64,000 bases of DNA from Streptomyces sp. R41 (GCF_041053055.1 NZ_CP163443.1:1178001-1242000), one strand, 5' to 3'; shown: positions 6,860 through 16,253, counted from the stretch's first letter. The notes: generated by a model not told the origin, from the letters alone. Program-made: numbers and translations.

Positions 6860-9430
6860 ATGGAGGAGAAGTCCGTCGAAGTCCTGACGCCCGGGCCGGA
6901 TGAATCTGCGATCGACAAGCGCAGCGATACCGGCCCGAAGAACGGCATCGAGAGGGACCTCGCCGAGGTTCTGGCCGACGTCATATCCGTCGAGCGGGTG
7001 TCGGTCGACAGCCACTTCTTCGACGACCTCGGCGCCAACTCGTTGGTGATGGCTCAATTCTGTGCACGGGTCAGGAAACGGGCAGACCTCCCCTCGGCGT
7101 CGATGAAGGACATCTACCGGCACCCGACGATCCGCAGCCTGGCAACGGGACTCGCGGACGCAGCGCCCGCCCCTGACGAGTCGTCGCCCCCGGCGCCGAC
7201 CGAGGCGGTGACACCGGCCGGCCCACTGCAGTATGTCCTCTGCGGAACGGTGCAGTTCCTGCTTTTCGTGGGATATTCCTTCCTCGCCGGATTTGTTGCC
7301 GACCGAGGCTATGCATGGGTCTCCGCCGGCGTGGATACGATCGACATCTACCTGCGATCGACCGTCTTCGGCGGCATCGGCTTCGTCGGTCTGTGCACCT
7401 TCCCGATCGTGGCGAAATGGCTCCTGGTCGGCCGGTGGAAATCGCGCGAGTTCCCGGTCTGGGGTCTGACGTATCTGCGCTTTTGGACCGTCAAGGTGCT
7501 GATCCACGCCAACCCGATGATTTTCTTCGTCGGCAATCCCCTGTACGTGCTGTATCTGCGAGCCCTGGGCGCGCGGATCGGCAAGGGGGTCACGATCCTC
7601 TCGCGCAACGTTCCGGTCTGCCCCGACCTGCTGACGATCGGCGCCGGCACGGTGATCCGCAAAGACTCGTTCTTCCACTGCTACCGGGCGCACGCCGGCC
7701 GTATCCAGACCGGCCGGGTCACCCTGGGCCGGGACGTGTTCATCGGTGAGAAGACCGTGCTCGACATCGACACGTCCATGGGCGACGGGGCGCAACTCGG
7801 CCACACCTCCACGCTGTACAGCGGCCAGGCGGTCCCGGACGGCCAGCGCTGGCACGGATCCCCGGCACAGCCCACGGAGCATGACTACCTGAGGATCGGG
7901 CCGGCCAAGTGCGGCACACTGCGCCGGGCCGGATTCGGCCTCGTCACCGTGCTTCAGCTGTTCTTCCTGTATGTGCCGCTGACTGTCGGGGGCGCGTACA
8001 TGCTCTTCAACCTGATTCCGGCGCTGCACAACCGACTGGGCCCGGGCGCGGTGGGGTTCACGTCGCCGGCTCTCTACATCGACGCGCTGATCCTGTCCTT
8101 CGTGCTGTTCTTCGGCTTCGTCGTCGTGGGCCTGGCCGTACTGTTCACCGTTCCGCGCCTGCTGAACGTGCTCGTCAAGCCGGACAAGGTCTATCCGCTG
8201 TACGGGCTTCATTACTCGACACACCGGGCGATCGGGCGCATGACCAACATAAAGTTCTTCAAATGGCTGTTCGGTGACAGCTCCTACATCGTCCACTACT
8301 TGCACGCCCTCGGATACGACTTGTCCCGGGTCGAGCAGACCGGGTCGAACTTCGGCACGGAAGTGCAGCACGAGACCCCGTATCTCGTTTCCGTCGGCAG
8401 CGGAACGATGGTCGCCGACGGGCTCTCCATCGTCAACGCCGACTTCTCGAGTACGTCCTTCCGGGTTTCCCGGACCTCGATCGGGCCACGCAACTTCATC
8501 GGGAACAACATCGCCTATCCCTCCGGGGCCAGGACGGGCGAAAACTGCCTCCTCGCGACGAAGGTGATGATTCCTCTCGACGGTGAGGTACGCGAAGGGG
8601 TGGGCCTGCTCGGCTCACCGTGCTTCGAGATTCCCCGGTCGGTGGAGCGCGACTCCCGCTTCGACCATCTCCGGAACGGCGAAGAGTTTCGCCGCAACCT
8701 CGCCGCAAAGAACCGCTACAACATCCGCTCGATGGCCCTCTTCCTGCTCGTGCGGTGGCTCTACTTCTTCGTGATCACGGTGGTCGGCCTCGCGGACGTC
8801 GATCTGTACGATTCTTTCGGGCACGTACTGATCGCCGCTTTCCTGGTGTTCAGCCTCGGGTTCACCCCTGTGTACTTCGTACTCGTGGAGCGCGGCATCG
8901 CGGCATTCCGTACGCTGCGACCGCAGTTGTGTTCCATCTACGACCCGTACTTCTGGTGGCACGAGCGCCTCTGGAAGGTGCCTGACGAGTACCTCAACGT
9001 CTTCAACGGCACCCCTTTCAAGAACGTGATCTGGCGGATGCTGGGTGTTCGGCTCGGCAGCAGGGTCTTCGATGACGGCTGCTATTTGACGGAGCGAACG
9101 CTCACCACCATCGGGAGCGACTGCACGCTCAATGCGGGAAGCAAGATCCAGTGCCACTCGCAGGAGGACGGCACCTTCAAGTCCGACCGCAGCACGATCG
9201 GCGTCGGCTGCACCCTCGGTGTCGGCGCCCACGTCCACTACGGCGTGACGATGGGCGACGGCGCAGTGCTCGCCCCCGACTCCTTCCTCATGAAAGGCGA
9301 GGAGGTTCCGCGGAGCGCTCGATGGGGCGGAAACCCCGCCGTGGAGATGCGAGATGCCCCCCATCGGCCTGCCGCACTCGTACGGACAGACCCGGCGGGA
9401 CCGTCTCGGTCGACACCCCCAACTGGCTGA
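6860..9430 (+). CDS. Pls/PDAP-synthetase-like membrane protein: carrier domain plus tandem hexapeptide-repeat domains, no adenylation domain
   Basis: 856 residues; ATG 6860 has AAGGAG five bases upstream. A carrier domain occupies residues about 30-105, with FFDDLGANSLVMAQF placing the phosphopantetheine serine at 61. After a Pro/Ala linker come hydrophobic segments (about 127-147, 165-188, 355-380, 410-435, 628-648, 655-677). Between and after them lie three soluble left-handed beta-helix-like domains (about 238-333, 496-584, 729-824) rich in IG-x-G-x-x-I/V hexapeptides. This is the layout of the C-terminal half of poly-epsilon-lysine synthetase (Pls) and poly-diaminopropionate synthetase, where tandem domains in the membrane catalyse peptide bond formation. 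Those enzymes carry their own adenylation domain; this one does not, so it should receive its amino acid from the next protein. It is six bases upstream of the NRPS start. Confidence 0.85.
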   Translation: MEEKSVEVLTPGPDESAIDKRSDTGPKNGIERDLAEVLADVISVERVSVDSHFFDDLGANSLVMAQFCARVRKRADLPSASMKDIYRHPTIRSLATGLADAAPAPDESSPPAPTEAVTPAGPLQYVLCGTVQFLLFVGYSFLAGFVADRGYAWVSAGVDTIDIYLRSTVFGGIGFVGLCTFPIVAKWLLVGRWKSREFPVWGLTYLRFWTVKVLIHANPMIFFVGNPLYVLYLRALGARIGKGVTILSRNVPVCPDLLTIGAGTVIRKDSFFHCYRAHAGRIQTGRVTLGRDVFIGEKTVLDIDTSMGDGAQLGHTSTLYSGQAVPDGQRWHGSPAQPTEHDYLRIGPAKCGTLRRAGFGLVTVLQLFFLYVPLTVGGAYMLFNLIPALHNRLGPGAVGFTSPALYIDALILSFVLFFGFVVVGLAVLFTVPRLLNVLVKPDKVYPLYGLHYSTHRAIGRMTNIKFFKWLFGDSSYIVHYLHALGYDLSRVEQTGSNFGTEVQHETPYLVSVGSGTMVADGLSIVNADFSSTSFRVSRTSIGPRNFIGNNIAYPSGARTGENCLLATKVMIPLDGEVREGVGLLGSPCFEIPRSVERDSRFDHLRNGEEFRRNLAAKNRYNIRSMALFLLVRWLYFFVITVVGLADVDLYDSFGHVLIAAFLVFSLGFTPVYFVLVERGIAAFRTLRPQLCSIYDPYFWWHERLWKVPDEYLNVFNGTPFKNVIWRMLGVRLGSRVFDDGCYLTERTLTTIGSDCTLNAGSKIQCHSQEDGTFKSDRSTIGVGCTLGVGAHVHYGVTMGDGAVLAPDSFLMKGEEVPRSARWGGNPAVEMRDAPHRPAALVRTDPAGPSRSTPPTG

Positions 9431-9435
9431 AGAAC

Positions 9436-12400
9436 ATGACCGACCCGCAGATCAGGCGAGAAAACGGCGACGCCTTAGGCGTCGCCCTGATGGGCGGCCC
9501 ACAGCGCCGTGGCGACCGTGAGTGGTGGGGGCAAGATCCGATGGGAGTGCACGTGGAAGCCGACCAGGAGTTCTGGCGCGGTGAGCTCGTCGCCGGTGGC
9601 TTCACCGCGATACCGCGGTGGACCCTCAATCCGGTGACGGGCGTCGTCGACCACGAGACGACGGTCCCGGAAGACGTCGTAGGACCGTTGCGCCGCCTCA
9701 CCGAGGACCTGGCGGTGCCGCTCAACTCGGCGCTGCTGGCCGCGCACGCCAAAGTGCTGGCCGCGCTGTCCGGTGAGCGTGAGGTCGTGTCCGGCTACGT
9801 CTCCGCAGCGGGCGACCGGCCGTTGCCCTGCCGGCTGACGACCGAACCCGATACATGGCGGGCACTGCTGCTGAACACCCATCAAGTCGAGTCGGAATTG
9901 CTGTCGCACAAGGACTTCCCGGTCGACGATCTCCGGCGCGAGATGGGCCTGACCGAACCGCCGTTCGAGACCGTGTTCGACCCGAGCGGCGTCGGGGGCG
10001 ACCTGGCCGAGGACACCGTGCTGTGGGTCGGGTTCTCCCGTCATGGCGGCCAGCTCGTGCTGCGGCTGCGGTACCGGACGGACGTGCTCGACGCCGACTG
10101 CGCTGTCAGGATCGCCGGTTACCACGTCACCGCGCTCGCGCTGATCGCCGCCGATCCGGACGCCGCGCACGGGCAGCAGAGCCTGCTCTGCGCCGAGGAA
10201 CTCCACTTCCAGCTCGAAGGGCTCGCCGGACCGCGCCGGACCCTGCCGGACCGGCGGGTGCACGAGCTGTTCGAAGAGCGGGTGAGGACACACCCGGACG
10301 CCGTCGCGGCCGTACACGGCGAGCGGCAGTGGACGTATCACGAGCTCAACTCCCGGGCCAATCGGCTGGCACGCGCTCTGCTGGCGCGGGGGCTGCGCCG
10401 CGAAGGTGTGGTCGCGGTGGTGACCGAGCGCAACCTGGACTGGCTGGCCGCGGTCCTGGCGGTCTTCAAGGCCGGGGGCGTGTACCTGCCCATCGAGCCG
10501 CATTTCCCGGCCGGTCGCATCGCCACCACGCTCTCTCGTGCCGAGTGCGCACTCGTGCTCACCGAACACGGCAGCACCGCCACCCTCGACCACGCGCTCG
10601 CCTCGCTGCCCGGGATCCGGACCGTCTACATCGACGCAGCCTACGAGGAGGATCATGCCGACGGTGATCTGGGCACCGATGTCGCCCCGGACCAACTCGC
10701 CTACATCTACTTCACCTCGGGCTCCACCGGAGAGCCCAAGGGCGCGATGTGCGAGCACGCCGGCATGCTCAACCATCTCTACGCCAAGATCGACGACCTG
10801 GAGATCGGCGAGGGACAGGTGGTCGCCCAGACCGCACCCCAGTGCTTCGACATCTCGCTGTGGCAACTGCTGTCCGCGCTCCTGGTAGGGGGGCGGACCC
10901 TGCTCGTGGAGCAGGAAGTGATCCTCGATGTCCAGCGGTTCGTCGACAAGATCATTGACGGCCGGGTCGCCGTCCTCCAGGTCGTACCCTCCTACTTGGA
11001 CGTCATCGTGTCCTGTCTGCAGCAGCACCCCCGCGAGCTGCCGGACCTGCGGTGCGTGTCGGTCACCGGCGAGGCGCTGAAGATGGAGCTCACCCAGCGC
11101 TGGTTCGCCGCCCAGCCCGCGATCAAGCTGGTCAACGCCTACGGGCTGACCGAGACCTCGGACGACACCAACCACGAGGTCATGGACCGCGTGCCTGCCG
11201 GAGACCGGGTCCTGCTGGGTCCGGCGGTCAACAATGTGCACGTCTACGTCGTCGACGAGCACCTCAACCCGGTGCCGCTCGGCGCCCCCGGTCTGATCGT
11301 CTTCTCCGGCGTCTGCGTCGGCCGCGGATACGTCAACGACCCCGAGCGCACCCGGCAGGCCTACCTGCCCGATCCGCACCGTGACGGCGCCCGGCTCTAC
11401 CGGGGCGGCGACTACGGCCGCTGGACGCCCGAGGGCAAGTTGGAGTTCCTCGGCCGCCGGGACACCCAGGTGAAGATTCGTGGCTTCCGGATCGAGATCG
11501 GCGAGATCGAGAACACCTTGCTGCGGGTGCCCGGCGTGCGCGACGGTGCTGTGGTGGTCGCCGAACGGGCCGACCAGAGCCAGCACTTGGTGGCGTTCTA
11601 CTCCGGCCCACGGCCACTCGAGGTCGACGTCCTGCCGGACCGGCTCGGTGAGTCGCTGCCCGAGTACATGGTCCCGTCGGCCTTCCACTGGCGGGAAAGT
11701 CTGCCGCTGACGGCCAACAGCAAGATCGACAGGAAGGCTCTGCGGGCGCTTGCGGGGGAACTCGACGTCGTTCAGGAGGACTTCCGCGCGCCGCATACGC
11801 CGACCGAACAGCAGCTGGCGGCCGCATGGGCGAAGGTGCTCGGCATCCCGCAGAGCCAGATCGGACGGCGGGACCACTTCTTCGACCGGGGCGGCACGTC
11901 GCTGTCGGCGGTGAAGCTGGCGATCACCCTGGACCGCGCGGTGTCCCTCAAGGACGTCACCGGTCACCCGATCCTTGCCGATCTGGCCGGGCTGGTCGAC
12001 GGCAGGTCCACACCGCGCTCCGGGCCCGTCGACGGCAGTTCCGAGCGGCGCTCCGGGCTGCTTCAGCCACTGTCGGAATCGGACGGGACGCAGGCCACTG
12101 CCCTGGTGTGCTTCCCCTACGCTGGCGGCAACGCGGTGAACTTCCAGCCGATGGCCGGGGCACTGCCGGGCGGCGGGCCGGCGGTCTACGCCGTTGAGCT
12201 GCCGGGTCACGACCTGGCCGCCGAGAGCGAGCCGTTCGCGCCGATGACACAGGTGGTCGAGCAGGTCGTCGTCGAGATCATCCGGCGTGGCCTGACCAGG
12301 GTCCTGCTGTGGGGCCACTCCTCGGGCACCGCGTTCGCCCTGGAGACGGCCGGAAAGCTGCGCGAGCGCGGAGTGGACGTCCAACGGGTGTTCCTCGGCG

Positions 12401-12828
12401 CGCAGTTGCTCGGCAACGCCGCCGACCGGCGCGCCGCCATCACGGAACTGACCGGGCGGAGCAACGCCGAGATCGCCGCGAGGCTGAGCGCGGACGGCGG
12501 GTACACCGAGCTCGGTGAGCTGGATACGCGGCACGCCGAGCACATCGGTGCCGCCTACCGGCACGACTGCGTGTCCGCACACCGCTATTTCGCCGATGTC
12601 CTGGACAGCCCGCCAACGCTGAAGCTGTCCGCGCCGGTCACCGTGGTCGTCGCCGCCGACGACCCGAGCACGACGGAGTACCGGCGCCAGTACCGCGACT
12701 GGCAGCTCCTGGCCGACCAGGTCGACCTGCACGAACTCGCCGATGGCGGCCACTACTTCCTGCGCACCCGTCCGGCCGAGGCGGCACAGGCCGTGCTGCG
12801 CGCCGCCGAATTGTTCGCTTCCTCCTGA
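9436..12828 (+). CDS. NRPS: partial condensation, adenylation, carrier, thioesterase
   Basis: 1130 residues from ATG 9436, six bases after the previous stop; the ribosome binding site is weak, so coupling is likely. Residues about 40-260 resemble only the C-terminal half of a condensation domain; the HHxxxDG motif is absent. The adenylation domain spans about 274-775, with FTSGSTGEPKG near 426, NAYGLTET, GRRDTQVKIRGFRIE and SKIDRKAL. Reading the pocket positions around FDISLW, VVPSYL, VSVTGE and AYGLTETSDD against the usual alignment gives D-I-W-S-S-T-A-D-D-K. The acidic pair suits a substrate with a side-chain amine, such as diaminopropionate or diaminobutyrate. The carrier serine is 822 (GGTSL). 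A thioesterase at about 889-1128 has GHSSG (Ser962). It probably activates L-Dap for itself or for the membrane partner. Confidence 0.92.
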   Translation: MTDPQIRRENGDALGVALMGGPQRRGDREWWGQDPMGVHVEADQEFWRGELVAGGFTAIPRWTLNPVTGVVDHETTVPEDVVGPLRRLTEDLAVPLNSALLAAHAKVLAALSGEREVVSGYVSAAGDRPLPCRLTTEPDTWRALLLNTHQVESELLSHKDFPVDDLRREMGLTEPPFETVFDPSGVGGDLAEDTVLWVGFSRHGGQLVLRLRYRTDVLDADCAVRIAGYHVTALALIAADPDAAHGQQSLLCAEELHFQLEGLAGPRRTLPDRRVHELFEERVRTHPDAVAAVHGERQWTYHELNSRANRLARALLARGLRREGVVAVVTERNLDWLAAVLAVFKAGGVYLPIEPHFPAGRIATTLSRAECALVLTEHGSTATLDHALASLPGIRTVYIDAAYEEDHADGDLGTDVAPDQLAYIYFTSGSTGEPKGAMCEHAGMLNHLYAKIDDLEIGEGQVVAQTAPQCFDISLWQLLSALLVGGRTLLVEQEVILDVQRFVDKIIDGRVAVLQVVPSYLDVIVSCLQQHPRELPDLRCVSVTGEALKMELTQRWFAAQPAIKLVNAYGLTETSDDTNHEVMDRVPAGDRVLLGPAVNNVHVYVVDEHLNPVPLGAPGLIVFSGVCVGRGYVNDPERTRQAYLPDPHRDGARLYRGGDYGRWTPEGKLEFLGRRDTQVKIRGFRIEIGEIENTLLRVPGVRDGAVVVAERADQSQHLVAFYSGPRPLEVDVLPDRLGESLPEYMVPSAFHWRESLPLTANSKIDRKALRALAGELDVVQEDFRAPHTPTEQQLAAAWAKVLGIPQSQIGRRDHFFDRGGTSLSAVKLAITLDRAVSLKDVTGHPILADLAGLVDGRSTPRSGPVDGSSERRSGLLQPLSESDGTQATALVCFPYAGGNAVNFQPMAGALPGGGPAVYAVELPGHDLAAESEPFAPMTQVVEQVVVEIIRRGLTRVLLWGHSSGTAFALETAGKLRERGVDVQRVFLGAQLLGNAADRRAAITELTGRSNAEIAARLSADGGYTELGELDTRHAEHIGAAYRHDCVSAHRYFADVLDSPPTLKLSAPVTVVVAADDPSTTEYRRQYRDWQLLADQVDLHELADGGHYFLRTRPAEAAQAVLRAAELFASS

Positions 12829-12851
12829 GTGGCAACGGAAAGGAAATCGAG

Positions 12852-13856
12852 ATGTCGTCCCAATCCACGGCGTCGCTGGTCGACGTGGAACTCAAACCCG
12901 GCAAACCTCCGCTTCTGCGGGCCGAGGCCACCAGCGGCGCGCCGAGTTGGGCGGCCGAGCACCGGGACGCGCTGCGCGCTGTCGTCGCCGAGCACGGATC
13001 GGTCCTGGTCCGCGGCCTCGGGCTGCGCGACGCGGCCGACACCGGCGCCGTCTTCTCGAGGCTGGCCACTGGTCTGATGACCGAGAAGGAGGCCTTCACG
13101 CCCCGGCAAACCTACTCCGACGGCGTGTACTCCTCGTCGAAGTGGCCGCCGAACCAGCCGATGTGCATGCACCACGAACTGAGCTACACGCTCGAGTTCC
13201 CCGGCCTGATGATGTTCGCCTGTCTCAGCGCGCCCACCGAGGGCGGGGCGACCGCGGTGGCCGACTCGACGACCGTACTTGACGCGCTGCCCGCCGAGTT
13301 GACCGAGCGGTTCGAGCGGGAGGGCTGGCTGCTCACCCGCAGCTACAACGACGAGATCGGGGCGTCCATCGCCGAGGCGTTCGGCACCGAGGACCGTGAC
13401 GCCGTCGAGAGCTACTGCCGCGCCAACGCGATCACGTTCGAGTGGCAGACCGACGGTGGGCTGCGGACCAGGCAGCGCCGCAGCGCCGTGGTGCGTCACC
13501 CGGGCACCGGCCGACGCTGCTGGTTCAACCAGATCGCGTTCCTCAACGAATGGACGATGGCCCCCGAGGTGCGCGAGTACCTGGTGGACGTCTACGGCGC
13601 CGACGGGCTGCCGTTCAATACTCGCTTCGGCAACGGCGACCCGATCGGCGAGGACGTCGTGCAGCTGCTCAACAGCGTCTACGAGGCCAACACCGCACGC
13701 GAGCCGTGGCAGGCCGGCGACCTGATGCTCGTCGACAACGTCCGCACCGCGCACAGCAGGGAGCCCTTCGAGGGACCGCGCGAAGTGGTCGTCGCCCTGG
13801 CCGACCCGGTGCATCTGTCCGACTGCTCGCCGACCGTCGAGGTGACCGCACGATGA
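12852..13856 (+). CDS. SyrP/TauD-type Fe(II)/2-oxoglutarate oxygenase
   Basis: 334 residues; ATG 12852 follows AAAGGAAA. Homology to the TauD/SyrP/clavaminate-synthase superfamily is clear. MHHELSYTLEFPG supplies the HxE iron ligands (His107, Glu109), RTAHSREPF the distal His301, and the following arginine is placed to bind 2-oxoglutarate. SyrP-like members hydroxylate the beta carbon of an amino acid held on a carrier domain, so the likely substrate is the residue activated by the adjacent NRPS; this is inference. Its stop overlaps the next start (ATGA), so expression is coupled to diaminopropionate supply. A decayed second copy lies upstream of the locus. Confidence 0.88.
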   Translation: MSSQSTASLVDVELKPGKPPLLRAEATSGAPSWAAEHRDALRAVVAEHGSVLVRGLGLRDAADTGAVFSRLATGLMTEKEAFTPRQTYSDGVYSSSKWPPNQPMCMHHELSYTLEFPGLMMFACLSAPTEGGATAVADSTTVLDALPAELTERFEREGWLLTRSYNDEIGASIAEAFGTEDRDAVESYCRANAITFEWQTDGGLRTRQRRSAVVRHPGTGRRCWFNQIAFLNEWTMAPEVREYLVDVYGADGLPFNTRFGNGDPIGEDVVQLLNSVYEANTAREPWQAGDLMLVDNVRTAHSREPFEGPREVVVALADPVHLSDCSPTVEVTAR

Positions 13857-14923
13857 CCACCATCGATTCCACCGCAACCGATTCCGCGATGCCCGCGCCG
13901 ATGATCGTGCCACCGTTCGCGGTGATCTCCGGTGCCCAGGTCCAGCGCGCGCTGCACGGACGCGAGAAACAGATCGTGGAGTTGGTCGAGGCCACCTACC
14001 GGGTGCACGGCGCCGGTGATTCGGTGAACCCGCCGTCGTACTTCCTGCGTTTCCCCGACCGCCCGTCCTCCCGGATCATCGCGCTGCCCGCCTCCATCGG
14101 CGGGGACGTACGGGTGGACGGCCTGAAGTGGATCTCCAGCTTCCCGGAGAACGTGAAGGCCGGGATCCCGAGGGCCTCGGCCGTGCTGATCCTCAACGAC
14201 CATGACACCGGCTACCCGTTCGCCTGTCTGGAAAGCTCGATCATCAGCGCCACCAGGACGGCCGCGTCGGCGGCGTCGGCGGCCGACTGGCTCAGCCGCG
14301 GCCGGCCCCGCCCGACGCGTGTCGGGTTCTTCGGAGTGGGCTTGATCGCCCGCTACATCCACACCTTCCTGGCCGGCACCGGCTGGTCCTTCGACGACAT
14401 CGGCGTGCACGACCTGTCCGCCGACAGCGCGGCAGGCTTCCGGTGCTACCTGGAACAGGCGGGCGCCACCGGCCGGATCACCGTGCACGACAGCGCCGAG
14501 CAGTTGATCCGAAACAGCGACCTGGTGGTCTTCGCCACCGTCGCCGGTCAACCGCATGTCAACGACCTCTCCTGGTTCGCGCACAACCCACTGGTGCTGC
14601 ACGTGTCGCTGCGCGACCTCGCACCGGAGATCCTGCTCTCCTCGACCAACATCGTCGATGACATCGAGCACTGCCTGCAGGCCAACACCTCGCCGCATCT
14701 GGCCGAGCAGCTCACCGGCAACCGGGAGTTCCTGCACGGCACGTTGGACGACGTGATGGCCGGGCGGGTGAAGGCGCCGGCGGACCGGCCGGTGGTGTTC
14801 TCGCCCTTCGGCCTCGGGGTCCTCGACCTCGCGGTCGGCAAGCACGTCTACGACGAAGTGGTCCGCTGCGGGGAGTTGCACATCGTCGACGACTTCTTCC
14901 ACGACCTGAGCCGGTACGGATGA
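13853..14923 (+). CDS. sbnB: SbnB-like dehydrogenase for 2,3-diaminopropionate synthesis
   Basis: 356 residues. It belongs to the ornithine cyclodeaminase/mu-crystallin superfamily, in the branch typified by SbnB of staphyloferrin B biosynthesis. A Rossmann motif GFFGVGLIARYI lies near residue 160, and the N-terminal domain contains GGDVRVDGLKWISSFPEN, diagnostic of the SbnB branch. SbnB oxidatively hydrolyses N-(2-amino-2-carboxyethyl)-L-glutamate with NAD to L-2,3-diaminopropionate, 2-oxoglutarate and NADH. The start overlaps the oxygenase stop, and the SbnA-like partner follows 211 nt later. The pairing makes diaminopropionate supply the clear assignment; the released 2-oxoglutarate could also feed the oxygenase. 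Confidence 0.88.
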   Translation: MTTIDSTATDSAMPAPMIVPPFAVISGAQVQRALHGREKQIVELVEATYRVHGAGDSVNPPSYFLRFPDRPSSRIIALPASIGGDVRVDGLKWISSFPENVKAGIPRASAVLILNDHDTGYPFACLESSIISATRTAASAASAADWLSRGRPRPTRVGFFGVGLIARYIHTFLAGTGWSFDDIGVHDLSADSAAGFRCYLEQAGATGRITVHDSAEQLIRNSDLVVFATVAGQPHVNDLSWFAHNPLVLHVSLRDLAPEILLSSTNIVDDIEHCLQANTSPHLAEQLTGNREFLHGTLDDVMAGRVKAPADRPVVFSPFGLGVLDLAVGKHVYDEVVRCGELHIVDDFFHDLSRYG

Positions 14924-15134
14924 CCCTGCCGAGAGCCAAGGAGGCTTGTCCAGGGCTGACCCCAGGAGAGATCGCCGGTCAAGTCGCTGCAGGTCAGGAC
15001 TGACGAGACAGCGGCCACTGACGCAGGGCCCCTCCGGCCTGGTTGGACACGGGCTCCCGCCCCCGAAGCGAGAAGCCCGCTCACGGTCGGACGGACGTTC
15101 CGAAAGTGCTCTGCTCCAGATAGAGGAGACCATC

Positions 15135-16220
15135 GTGCCCGTCATATCCGTTCCCCACGACTTCAACGAAGAGGAGCTCTATGTCGACCTTCGGCCGACA
15201 TTCGGGCACGCCCTCTTCCTGAAGTGTGAGGGCTTCAACTTCGCCGGCTCGATCAAGTTGAAGGCCGCGACCGAGATGGTGGAGACCGCGGAGCGAGATG
15301 GACTCCTGAAGCCGGATTCGATCCTGGTCGAGTCCTCGTCCGGGAACCTCGGTGTGGCTCTGAGCATGATCGCGGCAAGCAAGGGCTACCGGTTCCTGTG
15401 CGTGACGGACTCCCGCTGCAACCTGTCGACCAGGATGATGATGGAAGCCCTGGGCAGCCAGGTGCACATCATTGCCGGCCAGGAGGCCAACGGCGGCTTC
15501 CTCGGCGCGCGGATCGAGTACGTCCGCGCGCTGTGCGCCTCCGATGAGCGATACGTGTGGCTCAGCCAGTACACCAATCCGAGCAACTGGAAGGCGCACT
15601 ACCGCAAGACGGGGCCGGCGATCGCCCGCCAGTTCCCCGAGCTGGACGTGCTGTTCCTCGGGACCGGCACCGCCGGGACCCTGATGGGCTGCGCGCGCTA
15701 CTTCCGGGAGTGGCACCGGCCGGTACGGATCATCGCACTGGACAGCGTCGGCTCGGTGGCCTTCGGCGGTACCCCAGGGCGCCGGATGATCCCCGGCCTG
15801 GGGATGAGCATGCGCCCGCCGCTGCTCGACGAGTCCTATGTGGATGAGGTGATTCGGGTCGAGGAGGCGGACACCATCCGTGCCTGCCATCGTCTGGCCA
15901 GGCGCGGATTCCTGTTCGGCGGCTCCACCGGCACGGTGGTCAGTGGCGCCATGGGCTGGCTGGCCCAGCATGACGAGCGCGAACTCACCGCCGTGGCCGT
16001 CGCCCCGGATCTCGGCGAGCGCTACCTCGACACCATCTACCAGACCAACTGGCTGCACGATCTTTACGGCGCAGACGTGCTCACATCGGACGAGGTGGCC
16101 GTCGGTCCCTGGGCATCCTCCCCCACGCCACGCACACAGTGGGGCCGACCGCTGGACCTGAAGAACGCCGACCGCAATGGCAAACGGCGCCATCAGTTCC
16201 AAAGACGTAAGACCTGGTGA
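15135..16220 (+). CDS. sbnA: SbnA-like N-(2-amino-2-carboxyethyl)-L-glutamate synthase
   Basis: 361 residues. GTG 15135 has GAGGAG six bases upstream. It is a PLP fold-type II enzyme of the cysteine-synthase family: GSIKLK with the Schiff-base lysine at about 41, SSSGNLGVAL, and the phosphate-binding GTGTAGTL. SbnA-type enzymes condense O-phospho-L-serine with L-glutamate to make the SbnB substrate. The neighbouring SbnB homologue and NRPS favour this role over cysteine synthesis. The 211-nt gap before it may hold its own promoter. It converges with glycerol kinase, and a shared hairpin terminator overlaps the ends. Confidence 0.87.
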   Translation: MPVISVPHDFNEEELYVDLRPTFGHALFLKCEGFNFAGSIKLKAATEMVETAERDGLLKPDSILVESSSGNLGVALSMIAASKGYRFLCVTDSRCNLSTRMMMEALGSQVHIIAGQEANGGFLGARIEYVRALCASDERYVWLSQYTNPSNWKAHYRKTGPAIARQFPELDVLFLGTGTAGTLMGCARYFREWHRPVRIIALDSVGSVAFGGTPGRRMIPGLGMSMRPPLLDESYVDEVIRVEEADTIRACHRLARRGFLFGGSTGTVVSGAMGWLAQHDERELTAVAVAPDLGERYLDTIYQTNWLHDLYGADVLTSDEVAVGPWASSPTPRTQWGRPLDLKNADRNGKRRHQFQRRKTW

Positions 16221-16221
16221 G

Positions 16222-16253
16222 CCGAGTTCCACCCGGAATCAGGTGGACCTCGG
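16222..16253. terminator. Bidirectional hairpin between sbnA and glpK
   Basis: CCGAGTTCCACC (16222-16233) pairs with GGTGGACCTCGG (16242-16253), 11 of 12 positions, with an eight-base loop. It begins two bases after the sbnA stop and covers the last bases of glpK on the other strand, so it can serve both convergent genes. Confidence 0.7.
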
